Positions 17,292 to 25,983 of a DNA stretch of 64,000 nt are shown piece by piece. Both the position numbers and the translations under genes were made by a program. The notes beneath the pieces were generated by a model that was not told the origin of the DNA, did no database searches, and was given only the letters and a program-made list of their open reading frames with translations. This DNA comes from DATAES01 sp963721305 (GTDB taxonomy: Bacteria > Actinomycetota > Acidimicrobiia > Acidimicrobiales > JACDCH01), in NCBI GenBank assembly GCA_963721305.1, contig CAVRIR010000004.1, positions 434,001-498,000 of the forward strand. Reading direction: 5' to 3'. Position 1 is the stretch's first letter; each line of letters begins with the position of its first letter.

Positions 17292-19235
17292 TCAGGCGCG
17301 GTGTTCGGCGGCGAGTTCGACGATCTCGCCCATGATCTTGCCCAACTCGAAGTCCTTCGGCGTGTACACGGCCGCGACGCCGGCGGCCAGCAGACGCGGC
17401 CGGTCGGCCTCCGGGATGATGCCTCCCACGATCACCGGCGCGTCGACCCCGCTCTCGCGCAGGAGGCGGACGACTTCGGGCACGAGCTCGAGGTGGGAGC
17501 CCGAGAGGATCGACAGCCCGACCACGTCGACGTCTTCGTCCCGTGCCGTCGCCGCGATCTGATCCGGGGTCAGGCGGATGCCTTGGTAGACGACCTCCAT
17601 GCCGGCATCGCGCGCCGCGACCGCGATCTGCTCCGCGCCGTTCGAGTGGCCATCGAGTCCGGGCTTCGCGACGAGAAGCCGCGGCGGGCCTCCGGCCATC
17701 GTCTTCGTGCGTTCGGCCACCGCCTGAAGGTCCGACGTCGTGCCCGCGTGGCCCGCGGCTGCACCGACACCGGTCGGCGCGCGGTACTCGCCGAACACTT
17801 CGCGCAACACCCCGGCCCACTCACCGGTCGTCCCGCCTGCATGCGCCAGCGCGATGGTCGCTGGCATCACGTTCTCGTCGGTCCCGGCGACTCGACGCAG
17901 CTCGTCGAGCTCCCGCTTCACCGCGTTGGCATCCCGCTCGGACCGCCACGCCTGCACGTCGGCGATCAGCTCGTCCTGAACCATCGGATCGACCTTGAGG
18001 ATCGACTCCTCGCCACCGAGGGGTGACGGCGCGGTGTCGGTGAACACGTTGACGCCGACGATCTTCAGCTCGCCGTTCTCGATGCGCCGCACCCGTTCGG
18101 TGTGGCTGCGCACCAGCCGGCCCTTCAACTCGTCGATCGCTTCGAAGGCGCCGCCGAGTTCGAGCACGTCGTCGAGCTCCGCGTTCGCCGCCTCGACGAG
18201 CTCGGTGGTCTTGGCCTCGACCACCTTCGAGCCGTCGAACAGGTCGTCGTACTCGAGCAAGTCGGTCTCGAGCGCGAGCACTTGCTGGATGCGAAGCGAC
18301 CACTGCTGATCCCAGGGACGGGGCAGCCCGAGGGCCTCGTTCCACGCCGGCAGCTGGAGGGAACGCGCCCGCGCTCGCTTCGACAGGGTCACCCCGAGCG
18401 CTTCGAGGACGATGCGCTGCACGTTGTTCTCCGGCTGCGCCTCGGTCAGCCCGAGGCTGTTCACCTGCACGCCGTAGCGGAACCGGCGGGCCTTGTCGTC
18501 GGTGACGCCGTAGCGCTCGAGGCCGATGCGATCCCACATCGCGGTGAAGGCGCGCATCTTGCACGTCTCCTCCACGAACCTGATGCCGGCGTTGACGAAG
18601 AAGCTGATCGACGCGAACACCGCGGGGAACCGCTCGGGATCGACCTGCCCGGACTCGCGCACCGCGTCGAGCACACCGATCGCAGTCGCCAGCGCGTACG
18701 CGATCTCCTGCACCGGGGTCGCGCCGGCTTCTTGGAGGTGGTAGCTGCAGACGTTGATCGGGTTCCACTTCGGGATGTGCGCGGCGCAGAACGCCACCAT
18801 GTCGACGATGAGTCGGCGGCTCGGGAGTGGCGGGAAGATGTACGTGCCGCGCGACAGGTACTCCTTCACGATGTCGTTCTGTGTCGTGCCCCGCAGTTGC
18901 GGCGCGTCGACGCCGTGATCCTCGGCGTTCGCGACGTAGAGGCCGAGCAGCCATGCCGCCGTGGCGTTGATCGTCATCGACGTGTTCATCCCGCCGACGG
19001 GAATGTCGTCGAGGAGCTGGCGCATGTGCCCGAGGTGAGCGACCGGCACACCGACCTTGCCGACCTCGCCATGAGCGAGTGGATCGTCGGGGTCGTAGCC
19101 GGTCTGGGTCGGCAGATCGAAGGCGATCGACAAGCCGGTCTGCCCGCGGGCGATGTTCGTGCGGTAGAGCTCGTTCGACGCCCGGGCCGTCGAGTGGCCC
19201 GAGTAGGTGCGCATCAGCCAGGGCTGGTCCGGCAT
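17292..19235 (-). CDS. ecm: Ethylmalonyl-CoA mutase (B12-dependent)
   Basis: This 647-residue mutase begins PWLMRTYSGHSTARASNELY and continues AFDLPTQTGYDPDDPLAHGEVGKVGVPVAHLG. The family distinguishes ethylmalonyl-CoA mutase (MeaA) by such segments, unlike the methylmalonyl-type DLATHRGYDSD. The C-terminal cobalamin domain has the DxHxxG motif (GLDGHSNG), then GLSILSGSH and VIVGGIIP. ATG 19235 has GGGAGA 9 nt upstream; a second ATG at 19244 is possible. It converts ethylmalonyl-CoA to methylsuccinyl-CoA. It is the last gene of hbd-aat-ecm. Confidence 0.9.
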   Translation of the reverse strand: MPDQPWLMRTYSGHSTARASNELYRTNIARGQTGLSIAFDLPTQTGYDPDDPLAHGEVGKVGVPVAHLGHMRQLLDDIPVGGMNTSMTINATAAWLLGLYVANAEDHGVDAPQLRGTTQNDIVKEYLSRGTYIFPPLPSRRLIVDMVAFCAAHIPKWNPINVCSYHLQEAGATPVQEIAYALATAIGVLDAVRESGQVDPERFPAVFASISFFVNAGIRFVEETCKMRAFTAMWDRIGLERYGVTDDKARRFRYGVQVNSLGLTEAQPENNVQRIVLEALGVTLSKRARARSLQLPAWNEALGLPRPWDQQWSLRIQQVLALETDLLEYDDLFDGSKVVEAKTTELVEAANAELDDVLELGGAFEAIDELKGRLVRSHTERVRRIENGELKIVGVNVFTDTAPSPLGGEESILKVDPMVQDELIADVQAWRSERDANAVKRELDELRRVAGTDENVMPATIALAHAGGTTGEWAGVLREVFGEYRAPTGVGAAAGHAGTTSDLQAVAERTKTMAGGPPRLLVAKPGLDGHSNGAEQIAVAARDAGMEVVYQGIRLTPDQIAATARDEDVDVVGLSILSGSHLELVPEVVRLLRESGVDAPVIVGGIIPEADRPRLLAAGVAAVYTPKDFELGKIMGEIVELAAEHRA

Positions 19236-19251
19236 GGCCACCATTCTCCCG

Positions 19252-19926
19252 TCAGTCGAAGGGGCCCGGCAATGTAACCGGGAGTGCATCGGCGAGCCGG
19301 GCCAGGTAGACGGGCCGCGGCAGCTCGACGGCGCCCAGCGACGCCAGGTGATCCGTCCGCCATTGCACGTCCAGGAGCCGCGCCGGTTCGACGTCTTCGC
19401 GGAGGATTTCGACGAGCGTCACCAGCGCCACCTTCGACGCGTCGGCACTCCGGTGGAACATCGATTCACCGGCGAACAGGCCGCCGATGGCCACGCCGTA
19501 GAGGCCCCCGAGGAGCTCGCTGCCGTCGGCCGACCACGCCTCGACGCTGTGCGCCCACCCGAGCCGGTGCAGCTCGACGTACGCGTCCCGGATCTCGGGG
19601 GTGATCCACCCGCCCGGCCGGCGGCGGTCGGCGCACGCGTCGATGACGTCCTCGAAAGCCGCATCCACACGGACGTCGAACCGGTCGCACGACTTTCGCA
19701 GCGATCGACTCACCTGCAGTCCGTCGAGCGGCATGATCGCCCGCGGGTCAGGCGACCACCAGCCCATCGGCCCGCGCCGATGCACGGGCATCGGAAAGAT
19801 CCCGTGGCGGTACGCGCCGATCAGCGTCGAAGGCGCGAGGTCGGCGCCGATGCCGACGATGCCGTGTTCGTCCGCCGTCTCGGGCGACGGCCACTCCCAG
19901 CTGGACTGTCCGACGTCCTGCGGCAG
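19252..19926 (-). CDS. aat: Leucyl/phenylalanyl-tRNA-protein transferase
   Basis: This enzyme adds Leu or Phe to N-terminal Arg/Lys of proteins, marking them for ClpS/ClpAP-type degradation. Motifs seen are GIVGIGADLAPSTLIGAYRHGIF, GWWSPDPRA, GWAHSVEAW and GGLYGVAIGGLFAGESMFH. No ATG, GTG or TTG lies in frame near the expected start. A CTG at 19926 is 7 nt after AGGAAG and gives 224 residues, the family length. It lies between hbd (4-nt gap) and ecm, presumably in one transcript. Confidence 0.88.
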   Translation of the reverse strand: MPQDVGQSSWEWPSPETADEHGIVGIGADLAPSTLIGAYRHGIFPMPVHRRGPMGWWSPDPRAIMPLDGLQVSRSLRKSCDRFDVRVDAAFEDVIDACADRRRPGGWITPEIRDAYVELHRLGWAHSVEAWSADGSELLGGLYGVAIGGLFAGESMFHRSADASKVALVTLVEILREDVEPARLLDVQWRTDHLASLGAVELPRPVYLARLADALPVTLPGPFD

Positions 19927-19930
19927 GCTG

Positions 19931-20782
19931 CTACTTCCTGTAGTCGTAGAAGCCGAGCTTCGACTTCCGGCCGAGATGACCCGCGGTGACCATCCGCCGC
20001 AGCGTCGGCACCGCCGCGTAGTTCGGGTCACGGAACTCGTCGTACAGCGCGTCGAGGATGGCGAGCGACGTGTCGAGACCGACGAGATCGAGCAGCGCCA
20101 GCGGACCCATCGGGAAGTTGCAGCCGCCCTTCATCGCCGCGTCGATGTCGTCGCGGGTGGCGGTGCCGTTCTCGAGCATGCGCACCGCGTTGTTCAGGTA
20201 CGGGAACAACAGCGCGTTGACGATGAAGCCGGCGCGGTCCTTGACCTCGACCGGCTCCTTGCCGCAGTTCAGCGCGAACTCACGGGCCTGGGTGATCGTG
20301 TCGTCGCTCGCGGTCAGCGGGCGCACCACTTCGACGAGGCTCATCGCCGTGGCCGGGTTGAAGAAGTGGATACCGCACACGCGCTCGGGACGCTCGGTGA
20401 CCATCGCGAGCTCGACGACCGGAAGAGTCGACGTGTTCGTGGCGAGGATGGCGTCGTCCTTCACCGCGAGGTCGAGGCCACGGAACAGCTCTTTCTTCAC
20501 GTCGAGATCCTCGACCACCGACTCGAGCACCAGGTCGCAGTCGGCCAGCGCGTGCAGGTCATGCGTGGCGGTGACGCGTGCGAGCACCTCGTCGCGCTCG
20601 GGCGCCTCGAGCTTGCCCCGCTCGATCTGCTTGTCGAGCGACTTGCCGAGCGCGGCCACCATGGCGTCCGCGGTTTCCTGCTTGCGGGAACGGAGGATGA
20701 CCTCGATGCCCGCTTTGGCCGCCACCTCCGCGATACCGGATCCCATGATCCCGGAGCCGACGATGCCCAAGCGCTTGATCAT
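19931..20782 (-). CDS. hbd: 3-hydroxybutyryl-CoA dehydrogenase
   Basis: This 283-residue NAD(P)-dependent enzyme has the Rossmann motif GIVGSGIMGSGIAEVAAKAG. It also has the catalytic region GIHFFNPATAMSLVEVV and ends in a C-terminal dimerisation domain (NFPMGPLALLDLVGLD, GRKSKLGFYDY). It reduces acetoacetyl-CoA to 3-hydroxybutyryl-CoA or does the reverse. First gene of an operon with aat and ethylmalonyl-CoA mutase. With thiolase and Ccr elsewhere in the window it supports an ethylmalonyl-CoA pathway. Confidence 0.95.
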   Translation of the reverse strand: MIKRLGIVGSGIMGSGIAEVAAKAGIEVILRSRKQETADAMVAALGKSLDKQIERGKLEAPERDEVLARVTATHDLHALADCDLVLESVVEDLDVKKELFRGLDLAVKDDAILATNTSTLPVVELAMVTERPERVCGIHFFNPATAMSLVEVVRPLTASDDTITQAREFALNCGKEPVEVKDRAGFIVNALLFPYLNNAVRMLENGTATRDDIDAAMKGGCNFPMGPLALLDLVGLDTSLAILDALYDEFRDPNYAAVPTLRRMVTAGHLGRKSKLGFYDYRK

Positions 20783-20868
20783 GGGCCGAGAAGTTACCGG
20801 CGGGTCACAAGCTGAGCCAAAGGCGAGGTTCGCGTTCGTCGCCACGGCAAGGCTCTAAGGTCCCGCCG

Positions 20869-21315
20869 GTGCCGGACCTGCGCTTCCTCTGGCGTCACGA
20901 GACGGCCTTGCGCGCCCTCGCGCACGGCCGGGTCCTCGACCTGACCGCTCGCGATCCCGCCGGACCGGATCTCGAACAGCTCGCGGCGTCGGGTGAGCGC
21001 TTCGACTCGGTGATCTCGATCTTCGCCCTTTCCCGGTCAGCCCAGCCGCTGCGAGACGCACGGGCGATCGAACGGCTGCTCGCGGAGGGCGGCGAGTTGC
21101 TGTTCCTCGAACGCACCGCCGTACCGGGGCTCGTCGGCAGCCTCGAGCATGCCCTCGGCCATGGCCACTACGACATCACGGCGATCTTCCGGGAAGCGGG
21201 GCTGGCCCCCCGTGTGTGCGATCACATCACGGTGAACACGCTGTTCCCGCCGCGCCGCTACGTCGAGGGCGCCGCGCTGCGGAACGTCGTCCCGGCCCTG
21301 GGCGAGCCGTCGTGA
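20869..21315 (+). CDS. Small SAM-methyltransferase-like protein
   Basis: This 148-residue protein resembles the second half of a class I methyltransferase fold (GERFDSVISIFALSR, LLAEGGELLFLERTAVPG, GLAPRVCDHITVNTLFPP). The glycine-rich SAM loop is not evident, so it may be a shortened or non-catalytic form. The GTG start lies in an AT-poor leader without a clear ribosome site. Its stop overlaps the next start, coupling it to the S51 peptidase-like gene. Confidence 0.65.
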   Translation: MPDLRFLWRHETALRALAHGRVLDLTARDPAGPDLEQLAASGERFDSVISIFALSRSAQPLRDARAIERLLAEGGELLFLERTAVPGLVGSLEHALGHGHYDITAIFREAGLAPRVCDHITVNTLFPPRRYVEGAALRNVVPALGEPS

Positions 21316-21974
21316 GCGGTCCGCTGGCGCTGGTCGGTGGGGGTGAGTGGCGCGAAGGCTGCGACTTCGACCGCGGTCTGATCGATCTCGTCCACGCCGA
21401 GGAGGTGCTCGTCCTGCCGACGGCGTCCGCGTACGAGCATCCACAGCGACTGGTCGACGCGGCCGCAACGTGGTTCAAGAGTCTCGGGGTCGCGTCGCGC
21501 GGCCTCATGGTCGTCGCCCGACCTGATGCGTTGGACGAGCGCAACGTGGAGGAGGTGCGCCGGGCCCGCTTCGTCTACCTGGCCGGAACCTCGCCGATGC
21601 ACCTGCGTTCGGTGCTGAAGGACTCGCCCCTGTGGGACGCGCTCATCGAGTCGTGGGACGGGGGAATGGCGTTGGCCGGCTCTTCGGCGGGCGCGATGGT
21701 CCTGTGCGATCCCATGGTCGATCCCCGCGGTGGCGCGTTCACGCTCGGGCTCGGGCTGCTCGAGAACATGGCGATCGTGCCGCATCACGACAGCTGGTCC
21801 GAGGAGAAGGCGCACCGCACGCTGCAGCTCGCGCCGAAGGGGCTGATCGTGGTGGGTGTGGACGAGCGCACGGCCTTGGTGCGCACCCCCCAGGGCGGGT
21901 GGCAGGCCGAGGGTGCCGGCACCGTGTCCGCCTGGCGAGACGGGGTCGAGCTGTCCTTGGCCGACTTGCCATAG
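21312..21974 (+). CDS. Peptidase S51-like (cyanophycinase/dipeptidase E family) protein
   Basis: This 220-residue protein has the serine nucleophile motif ALAGSSAGAMVLCD and an N-terminal GPLALVGGGEW. It also has VYLAGTSPMHLRSVL, which matches the GGG(N/D) elbow region. NMAIVPHHDSWSEEKAHRT supplies the candidate catalytic histidine. Members hydrolyse dipeptides or cyanophycin; the substrate here is unknown. GTG 21312 overlaps the previous stop (GTGA). Confidence 0.82.
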   Translation: MSGPLALVGGGEWREGCDFDRGLIDLVHAEEVLVLPTASAYEHPQRLVDAAATWFKSLGVASRGLMVVARPDALDERNVEEVRRARFVYLAGTSPMHLRSVLKDSPLWDALIESWDGGMALAGSSAGAMVLCDPMVDPRGGAFTLGLGLLENMAIVPHHDSWSEEKAHRTLQLAPKGLIVVGVDERTALVRTPQGGWQAEGAGTVSAWRDGVELSLADLP

Positions 21975-22081
21975 GCCGTCGGAACCGTACGTCGAACGAG
22001 CTATGACAGATGACTCGCTCGGACTATGGATCCAGCTGGTCGTTCGCGCCAGGATTTGGCGGTGGCGCAGGCCCCGGGGAT

Positions 22082-22945
22082 TCAGGACTCCGTGATCGTG
22101 ACCGTGTTGACCGTGACCGGCGGGTTCGGCGGGGACTCGTCCTGTGGTGCGGAGGCGAGGATCTTCTGAAGCACGTCCAAGCCCTCCGTGGTACTGCCGA
22201 ACTTCACGTAGACGCCTTGGGTGTTGAGGTTCTGGACGGCGTCGGTCGCCCCGAAGAAGTACTGGGCCGAGGCGCCGTTCGGCGCCTGCGTGCGAGCCAT
22301 GACCAGATCGCCGGCCGCGTACTTGTACGGGCCGCCCGTCCCGTTGATCGCCGCGTAGTCGAAGCCCTCGTCGGGAAGGCTGTAGCCGGGACCCTGGTCG
22401 CTCGCCGTGTTGTCGTGGGGCGAGCCGCCCTGGAGGATCCCGATCGACTGGGCGGTGCGGAAGATCTGCGTGTTGTCGTAGTAGTGGTACCGAGCCAGCA
22501 CGACGAAGTTGTTCGTCGTGCCGGGGGTCGTCGTGGTGTCGAGCTTGACCACGACCTTTCCTGCCGTCGTGTCGAACGTTGCCGTGTACGTCTTGGTGGG
22601 ATCGATGCACTGCTGCGGTGCCGCGGTGAAATCGATCGTTTTCGGGGACGAACCGTCCGCATTCGGACAGGCGCCGGTGCCGTAGGTGAAGGCGGCGGGC
22701 GCGGCCGAACCGGTGCTGGAGTCCGTGGTCGGTGCCCCGCTGCTGCTCGCGCTGCTCGTCGCCGTTGTCTGCTTGTCGCTGCTGTTGTACCGGGACAGCA
22801 CGAACAGGGCCGCGATGATGACCACGACGATGATCCCGAAGTTGCGCGCGGTACGGAACCGCTGGCTCCGTTGCTGTGCAGCCTGTTCGGCCGCGAGGCG
22901 CGTCTGACGCCCTTGTCTTTGCCGCTCGCGCTTGTCACTACCCAC
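22082..22945 (-). CDS. Membrane-anchored cyclophilin-type peptidyl-prolyl isomerase
   Basis: This 287-residue protein has a charged cytoplasmic head (residues 1-33), one transmembrane helix (about 35-51), a Ser/Thr-rich linker, and an extracytoplasmic cyclophilin domain from about residue 110. YYDNTQIFRTAQSIGILQGGSPHDN corresponds to the F/Y-x-x-xFHRvixxFmiQGG active site but is degenerate at several residues. LVMARTQAPNGASAQYFFG matches the second block. It probably folds exported proteins. The start is GTG at 22945, divergent from bldD. Confidence 0.88.
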   Translation of the reverse strand: MGSDKRERQRQGRQTRLAAEQAAQQRSQRFRTARNFGIIVVVIIAALFVLSRYNSSDKQTTATSSASSSGAPTTDSSTGSAAPAAFTYGTGACPNADGSSPKTIDFTAAPQQCIDPTKTYTATFDTTAGKVVVKLDTTTTPGTTNNFVVLARYHYYDNTQIFRTAQSIGILQGGSPHDNTASDQGPGYSLPDEGFDYAAINGTGGPYKYAAGDLVMARTQAPNGASAQYFFGATDAVQNLNTQGVYVKFGSTTEGLDVLQKILASAPQDESPPNPPVTVNTVTITES

Positions 22946-23064
22946 GAGGGCGAGAAACTACTTGGCGTGACCCACCCAGCGGGATTCGGGGTTGGAGAAC
23001 GAGCGAAAGGGCCAGGTCGCGGTACGTGGCTCGGCCCAAACCCAGGTTGGGGAGGTTCCGGTAC

Positions 23065-23622
23065 ATGAGCGATCCGACCGACGACGAAGCCCCGTCGTCG
23101 TTCTCGATCGAAGTCGGTCAGCGGCTGCGCAACGTGCGGCGAGCCCGTCAGTTCTCGCTCGACGACGTCGAGCGCAAGTCCGGCGGACGGTGGAGCGCTT
23201 CCGCCGTCGGCGCCTATGAGCGCGGCTTCCGGAACCTCAGCCTTCCCCGGTTGCGCGAGCTGGCGCGGTTCTACGACGTCCCGATGAGCGCCCTGCTCGG
23301 CGAGCCGGACGAGATCGAGACCCACGCCGGCTCGAGCCGGCTCGTGATCGACCTCGAGGCGCTTGGCCGGGTCGAAGACGCCGGGCCGCTCCTCCGTTAC
23401 CTGCGCACCATCATCATCGAGCGAGGTGACTTCAACGGGCGCATGCTCTCCGTGCGGCACGACGACGTGCGGGCGCTGTGCGCGATCCGCCACTCCACCG
23501 AAGCCGAGCTGTTCGAGACGCTGCTCGAGTGGGGAGCGTTGCTGAGCGGTGCGCCCGAGATCGCCGATCCGAGCCGAGATGGCGCCGGAACCGACGATGG
23601 GGACGTCGAAGCCGGCCGGTAA
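23065..23622 (+). CDS. bldD: BldD-like c-di-GMP-responsive transcription regulator
   Basis: This 185-residue protein has an XRE-type helix-turn-helix (residues about 15-78: GQRLRNVRRARQFSLDDVE, SASAVGAYERGFRNLSLPRL). The C-terminal domain matches Streptomyces BldD (LVIDLEAL, AGPLLRYLRTIIIERGDFNG). The c-di-GMP signature RxD-x8-RxxD is present as R120-G-D122 and R131-H-D-D134. In Streptomyces, c-di-GMP-bound BldD represses development genes. ATG is preceded by GGGGAGG. lysC follows after 13 nt. Confidence 0.92.
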   Translation: MSDPTDDEAPSSFSIEVGQRLRNVRRARQFSLDDVERKSGGRWSASAVGAYERGFRNLSLPRLRELARFYDVPMSALLGEPDEIETHAGSSRLVIDLEALGRVEDAGPLLRYLRTIIIERGDFNGRMLSVRHDDVRALCAIRHSTEAELFETLLEWGALLSGAPEIADPSRDGAGTDDGDVEAGR

Positions 23623-23635
23623 CGTCGCTGGACGA

Positions 23636-24856
23636 ATGTCGCTGCTCGTCCAGAAATTCGGCGGTACTTCGGTCGCCGATCCTGATCGCATCCGCCAGGT
23701 CGCCGACCATGTCGCTCGCACGCGCCGTCACGGTGACGAGGTGGTGGTCGTGGTCAGTGCCATGGGTAAGGAGACCGACGAGCTCATCAGGCTCGCTTCC
23801 GCAGTGTCGAAGAGCCGCCCGGGACGGGAGATGGACATGCTCATCACCGCCGGCGAGCGAAAGGCCACCGCGCTTCTGTGCATGGCGCTGCACGACGTGG
23901 GCGTGCCGGCCGAGTCCTTCACCGGGAGCCAGGCCGGGTTCCTGACCGACACCAACCACACCAACGCCCGCATCCTCGAGATCCGGCCCGACCGCGTACG
24001 CGATTCGCTCGACCGCGGCAACGTGCCGGTGGTCGGTGGCGCGCAGGGGGTCTCGACCGATCGAGACGTGACGTTCCTCGGTCGCAACGGCTCCGATGTC
24101 ACCGCGGTCGCCCTGGCCCACGCGCTGAAGGCGGACGCATGCGAGCTGTACACCGATGTGTCGGGCGTGTTCACCGCCGACCCCCGCGTGGTGCCGAACG
24201 CGCAGCGCATGCGCAAGGTGAGCTTCGACGAGATGTTGGAGATGTGCGCGGCCGGGTGTCCGAAGCCGGCGATGCGGGGCGCGGAGTTCGCCCGCAACTG
24301 GCACGTCCCGTTGCACGTGCGTTCGAGCTTCACCTGGGAGCCCGGTACCTGGGTGATGGAGGAGGACCCTTCCATGGAGCAGGCCATCGTGTCCGCGGTC
24401 GTCCACGACACGTCCGAGGCCAAGGTCACGCTGGCCGGTGTGCCGGACAAGCCCGGCATCGCGGCGCGCGTGTTCCGTGCGCTCGCCGGGGCCGATGTGA
24501 ACGTCGACATGATCGTGCAGAACGTCTCCGATCACGGCGTGACCGACATCAGCTTCACCGTCCCGCGTGACGATCTCGACGCCGCGACGCGCATCACCGG
24601 CGACCTCGCCGGCGAGATCGGCGCGACGGGCGTCACGACGGACGAGCAGATCGGCAAGGTCTCCCTCGTCGGCGCGGGGATGAAGACGAATCCCGGCGTG
24701 GCGGCGAAGATGTTCGAGACCCTCGCGAACGCTGGCGTCAACATCGAGATGATCTCGACGTCGGCCATCCGGATCTCCTGTGTCGTCGCCGAGCCCGACA
24801 TCGAGCGCGCCACCCAAGAGCTTCACAGCGCCTTCGACCTCGACATCCCTGCCTAA
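23636..24856 (+). CDS. lysC: Aspartate kinase
   Basis: This 406-residue enzyme phosphorylates aspartate, the first step to Lys, Met and Thr. It has the kinase motif KFGGTSV at residues 7-13, AGERKATALLCMAL, and FLGRNGSDVTAVALA. Two ACT domains follow from about residue 265 (VTLAGVPDKPGIAARVF and VSLVGAGMKTNPGVAAKMF), which normally mediate feedback inhibition. It is close behind bldD. asd follows 1.1 kb on, beyond a convergent aldo/keto reductase. Confidence 0.97.
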   Translation: MSLLVQKFGGTSVADPDRIRQVADHVARTRRHGDEVVVVVSAMGKETDELIRLASAVSKSRPGREMDMLITAGERKATALLCMALHDVGVPAESFTGSQAGFLTDTNHTNARILEIRPDRVRDSLDRGNVPVVGGAQGVSTDRDVTFLGRNGSDVTAVALAHALKADACELYTDVSGVFTADPRVVPNAQRMRKVSFDEMLEMCAAGCPKPAMRGAEFARNWHVPLHVRSSFTWEPGTWVMEEDPSMEQAIVSAVVHDTSEAKVTLAGVPDKPGIAARVFRALAGADVNVDMIVQNVSDHGVTDISFTVPRDDLDAATRITGDLAGEIGATGVTTDEQIGKVSLVGAGMKTNPGVAAKMFETLANAGVNIEMISTSAIRISCVVAEPDIERATQELHSAFDLDIPA

Positions 24857-24858
24857 TA

Positions 24859-24910
24859 CGAATGTTGGATGGAAACGGGCGCTATGGCGCCCGTTTCTCC
24901 CCGGAGTTCG
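24859..24910. repeat. 52-bp palindromic intergenic element, copy 3
   Basis: The stem AAACGGGCGC/GCGCCCGTTT surrounds TATG, with arms CGAATGTTGGATGG and CTCCCCGGAGTTCG. It begins 2 nt after the lysC stop and ends 9 nt before the convergent aldo/keto reductase stop. Confidence 0.92.
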
Positions 24911-24919
24911 GGGCGTGCG

Positions 24920-25930
24920 TCAGGTGAGGCTGCCGCTTCCGGCCATCCAGCCGCTCGTGTTGTGGAAGTCCGACACGAACTGACCGGGGGCCACGACCTC
25001 GTCGATCGCCGCGAGCGCGTCGGCGTCGAGCGGCTCGTGATCCGCGATCGCGAGTGATTCTTCGAGGTGCTCGACCGTGCGCGGCCCGACGATCGGACTG
25101 GTGACGCCCGGTCGATCACGCAGCCACAGCAGCGCGAGCTGGCCGGACGTCATGTCGCGTTCGTCGGCGAGGCGGGCAACCGCGTTGGCCGCGGCGATCG
25201 CCGGCTTCGTGAGGCGGTCGCGGAGGCCCGCCATTCGTGCCGCGCGCGAACCCGCAGGCGGCTTGCCCGCGCTGCGGTACCGACCGGCGAGGATGCCGCC
25301 CGCGAGCGGCGACCACGGAATCAAAGCAAGCCCGTGTCGCAACGCGAGCGGGACGAGCTCGTTCTCGACCCGGCGGTCGAGCAAGTTGTACGGCGGCTGC
25401 TCGCTGACGTAGCGGACCCAACCGTGCGCGTCACTCACGGCGAGGCACTCGCGGACATACCACGCCGGATGGGTCGAGCAGCCGACGTTCACGACCTTGC
25501 CGGCACTGACGAGATCGTCGAACGCACGCAGGGTCTCTTCCGGTTGGATGGCGAATGACGGGCGATGCAGCTGGTACAGGTCGATTCGGTCGGTGCGCAG
25601 CCGTCGAAGCGATGCCTCGCACGACTGGACGATGTGCCGGCGCGACGCGCCCCGGTCGTTCTGATCCGGACCCGACGGCAGCCCCACCTTCGTCGCCAGC
25701 ACGACGTCGTCGCGGCGGCCTGACCGTTCCAGGACCTCGCCGACGATCCGTTCGCTCTCGGTTCCGGTGTACACGTCGGCGGTGTCGACGAAGTTCACGC
25801 CCGCATCCAACGCGGTGAGGAGGAGCTTCTCCGACGCGTCCTCGTCTGCCGGTCCGCCGAAGTTCATCGCTCCGAGGCAGAGGGCGGACACGCTCACGCC
25901 GGTTCGGCCCAGCGGCCGTCGTTCGATCAT
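24920..25930 (-). CDS. Aldo/keto reductase
   Basis: This 336-residue TIM-barrel NADPH oxidoreductase has the N-terminal PLGRTGVSVSALCLGAMNFG. The catalytic tetrad segments are NFVDTADVYTG (Asp, Tyr), VLATKVG (Lys) and IDLYQLHRPS (His). Cofactor-binding blocks are IPWSPLAGGILAGRY and TSPIVGPRTVEHLEESL. Its specific substrate cannot be read from sequence. It is divergent from asd. Confidence 0.92.
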   Translation of the reverse strand: MIERRPLGRTGVSVSALCLGAMNFGGPADEDASEKLLLTALDAGVNFVDTADVYTGTESERIVGEVLERSGRRDDVVLATKVGLPSGPDQNDRGASRRHIVQSCEASLRRLRTDRIDLYQLHRPSFAIQPEETLRAFDDLVSAGKVVNVGCSTHPAWYVRECLAVSDAHGWVRYVSEQPPYNLLDRRVENELVPLALRHGLALIPWSPLAGGILAGRYRSAGKPPAGSRAARMAGLRDRLTKPAIAAANAVARLADERDMTSGQLALLWLRDRPGVTSPIVGPRTVEHLEESLAIADHEPLDADALAAIDEVVAPGQFVSDFHNTSGWMAGSGSLT

Positions 25931-25983
25931 GGGGCGAAGCTATCCATTGGGGTCGCGGAACCGACCGCTCGTATCCTTGTGGG

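Noticed and set aside
17292..19235. Methylmalonyl-CoA mutase large subunit
   Set aside because: The segments DLPTQTGYD and GEVGKVGVPVAHLG match ethylmalonyl-CoA (MeaA-type) mutases, and ccr is in the same window.
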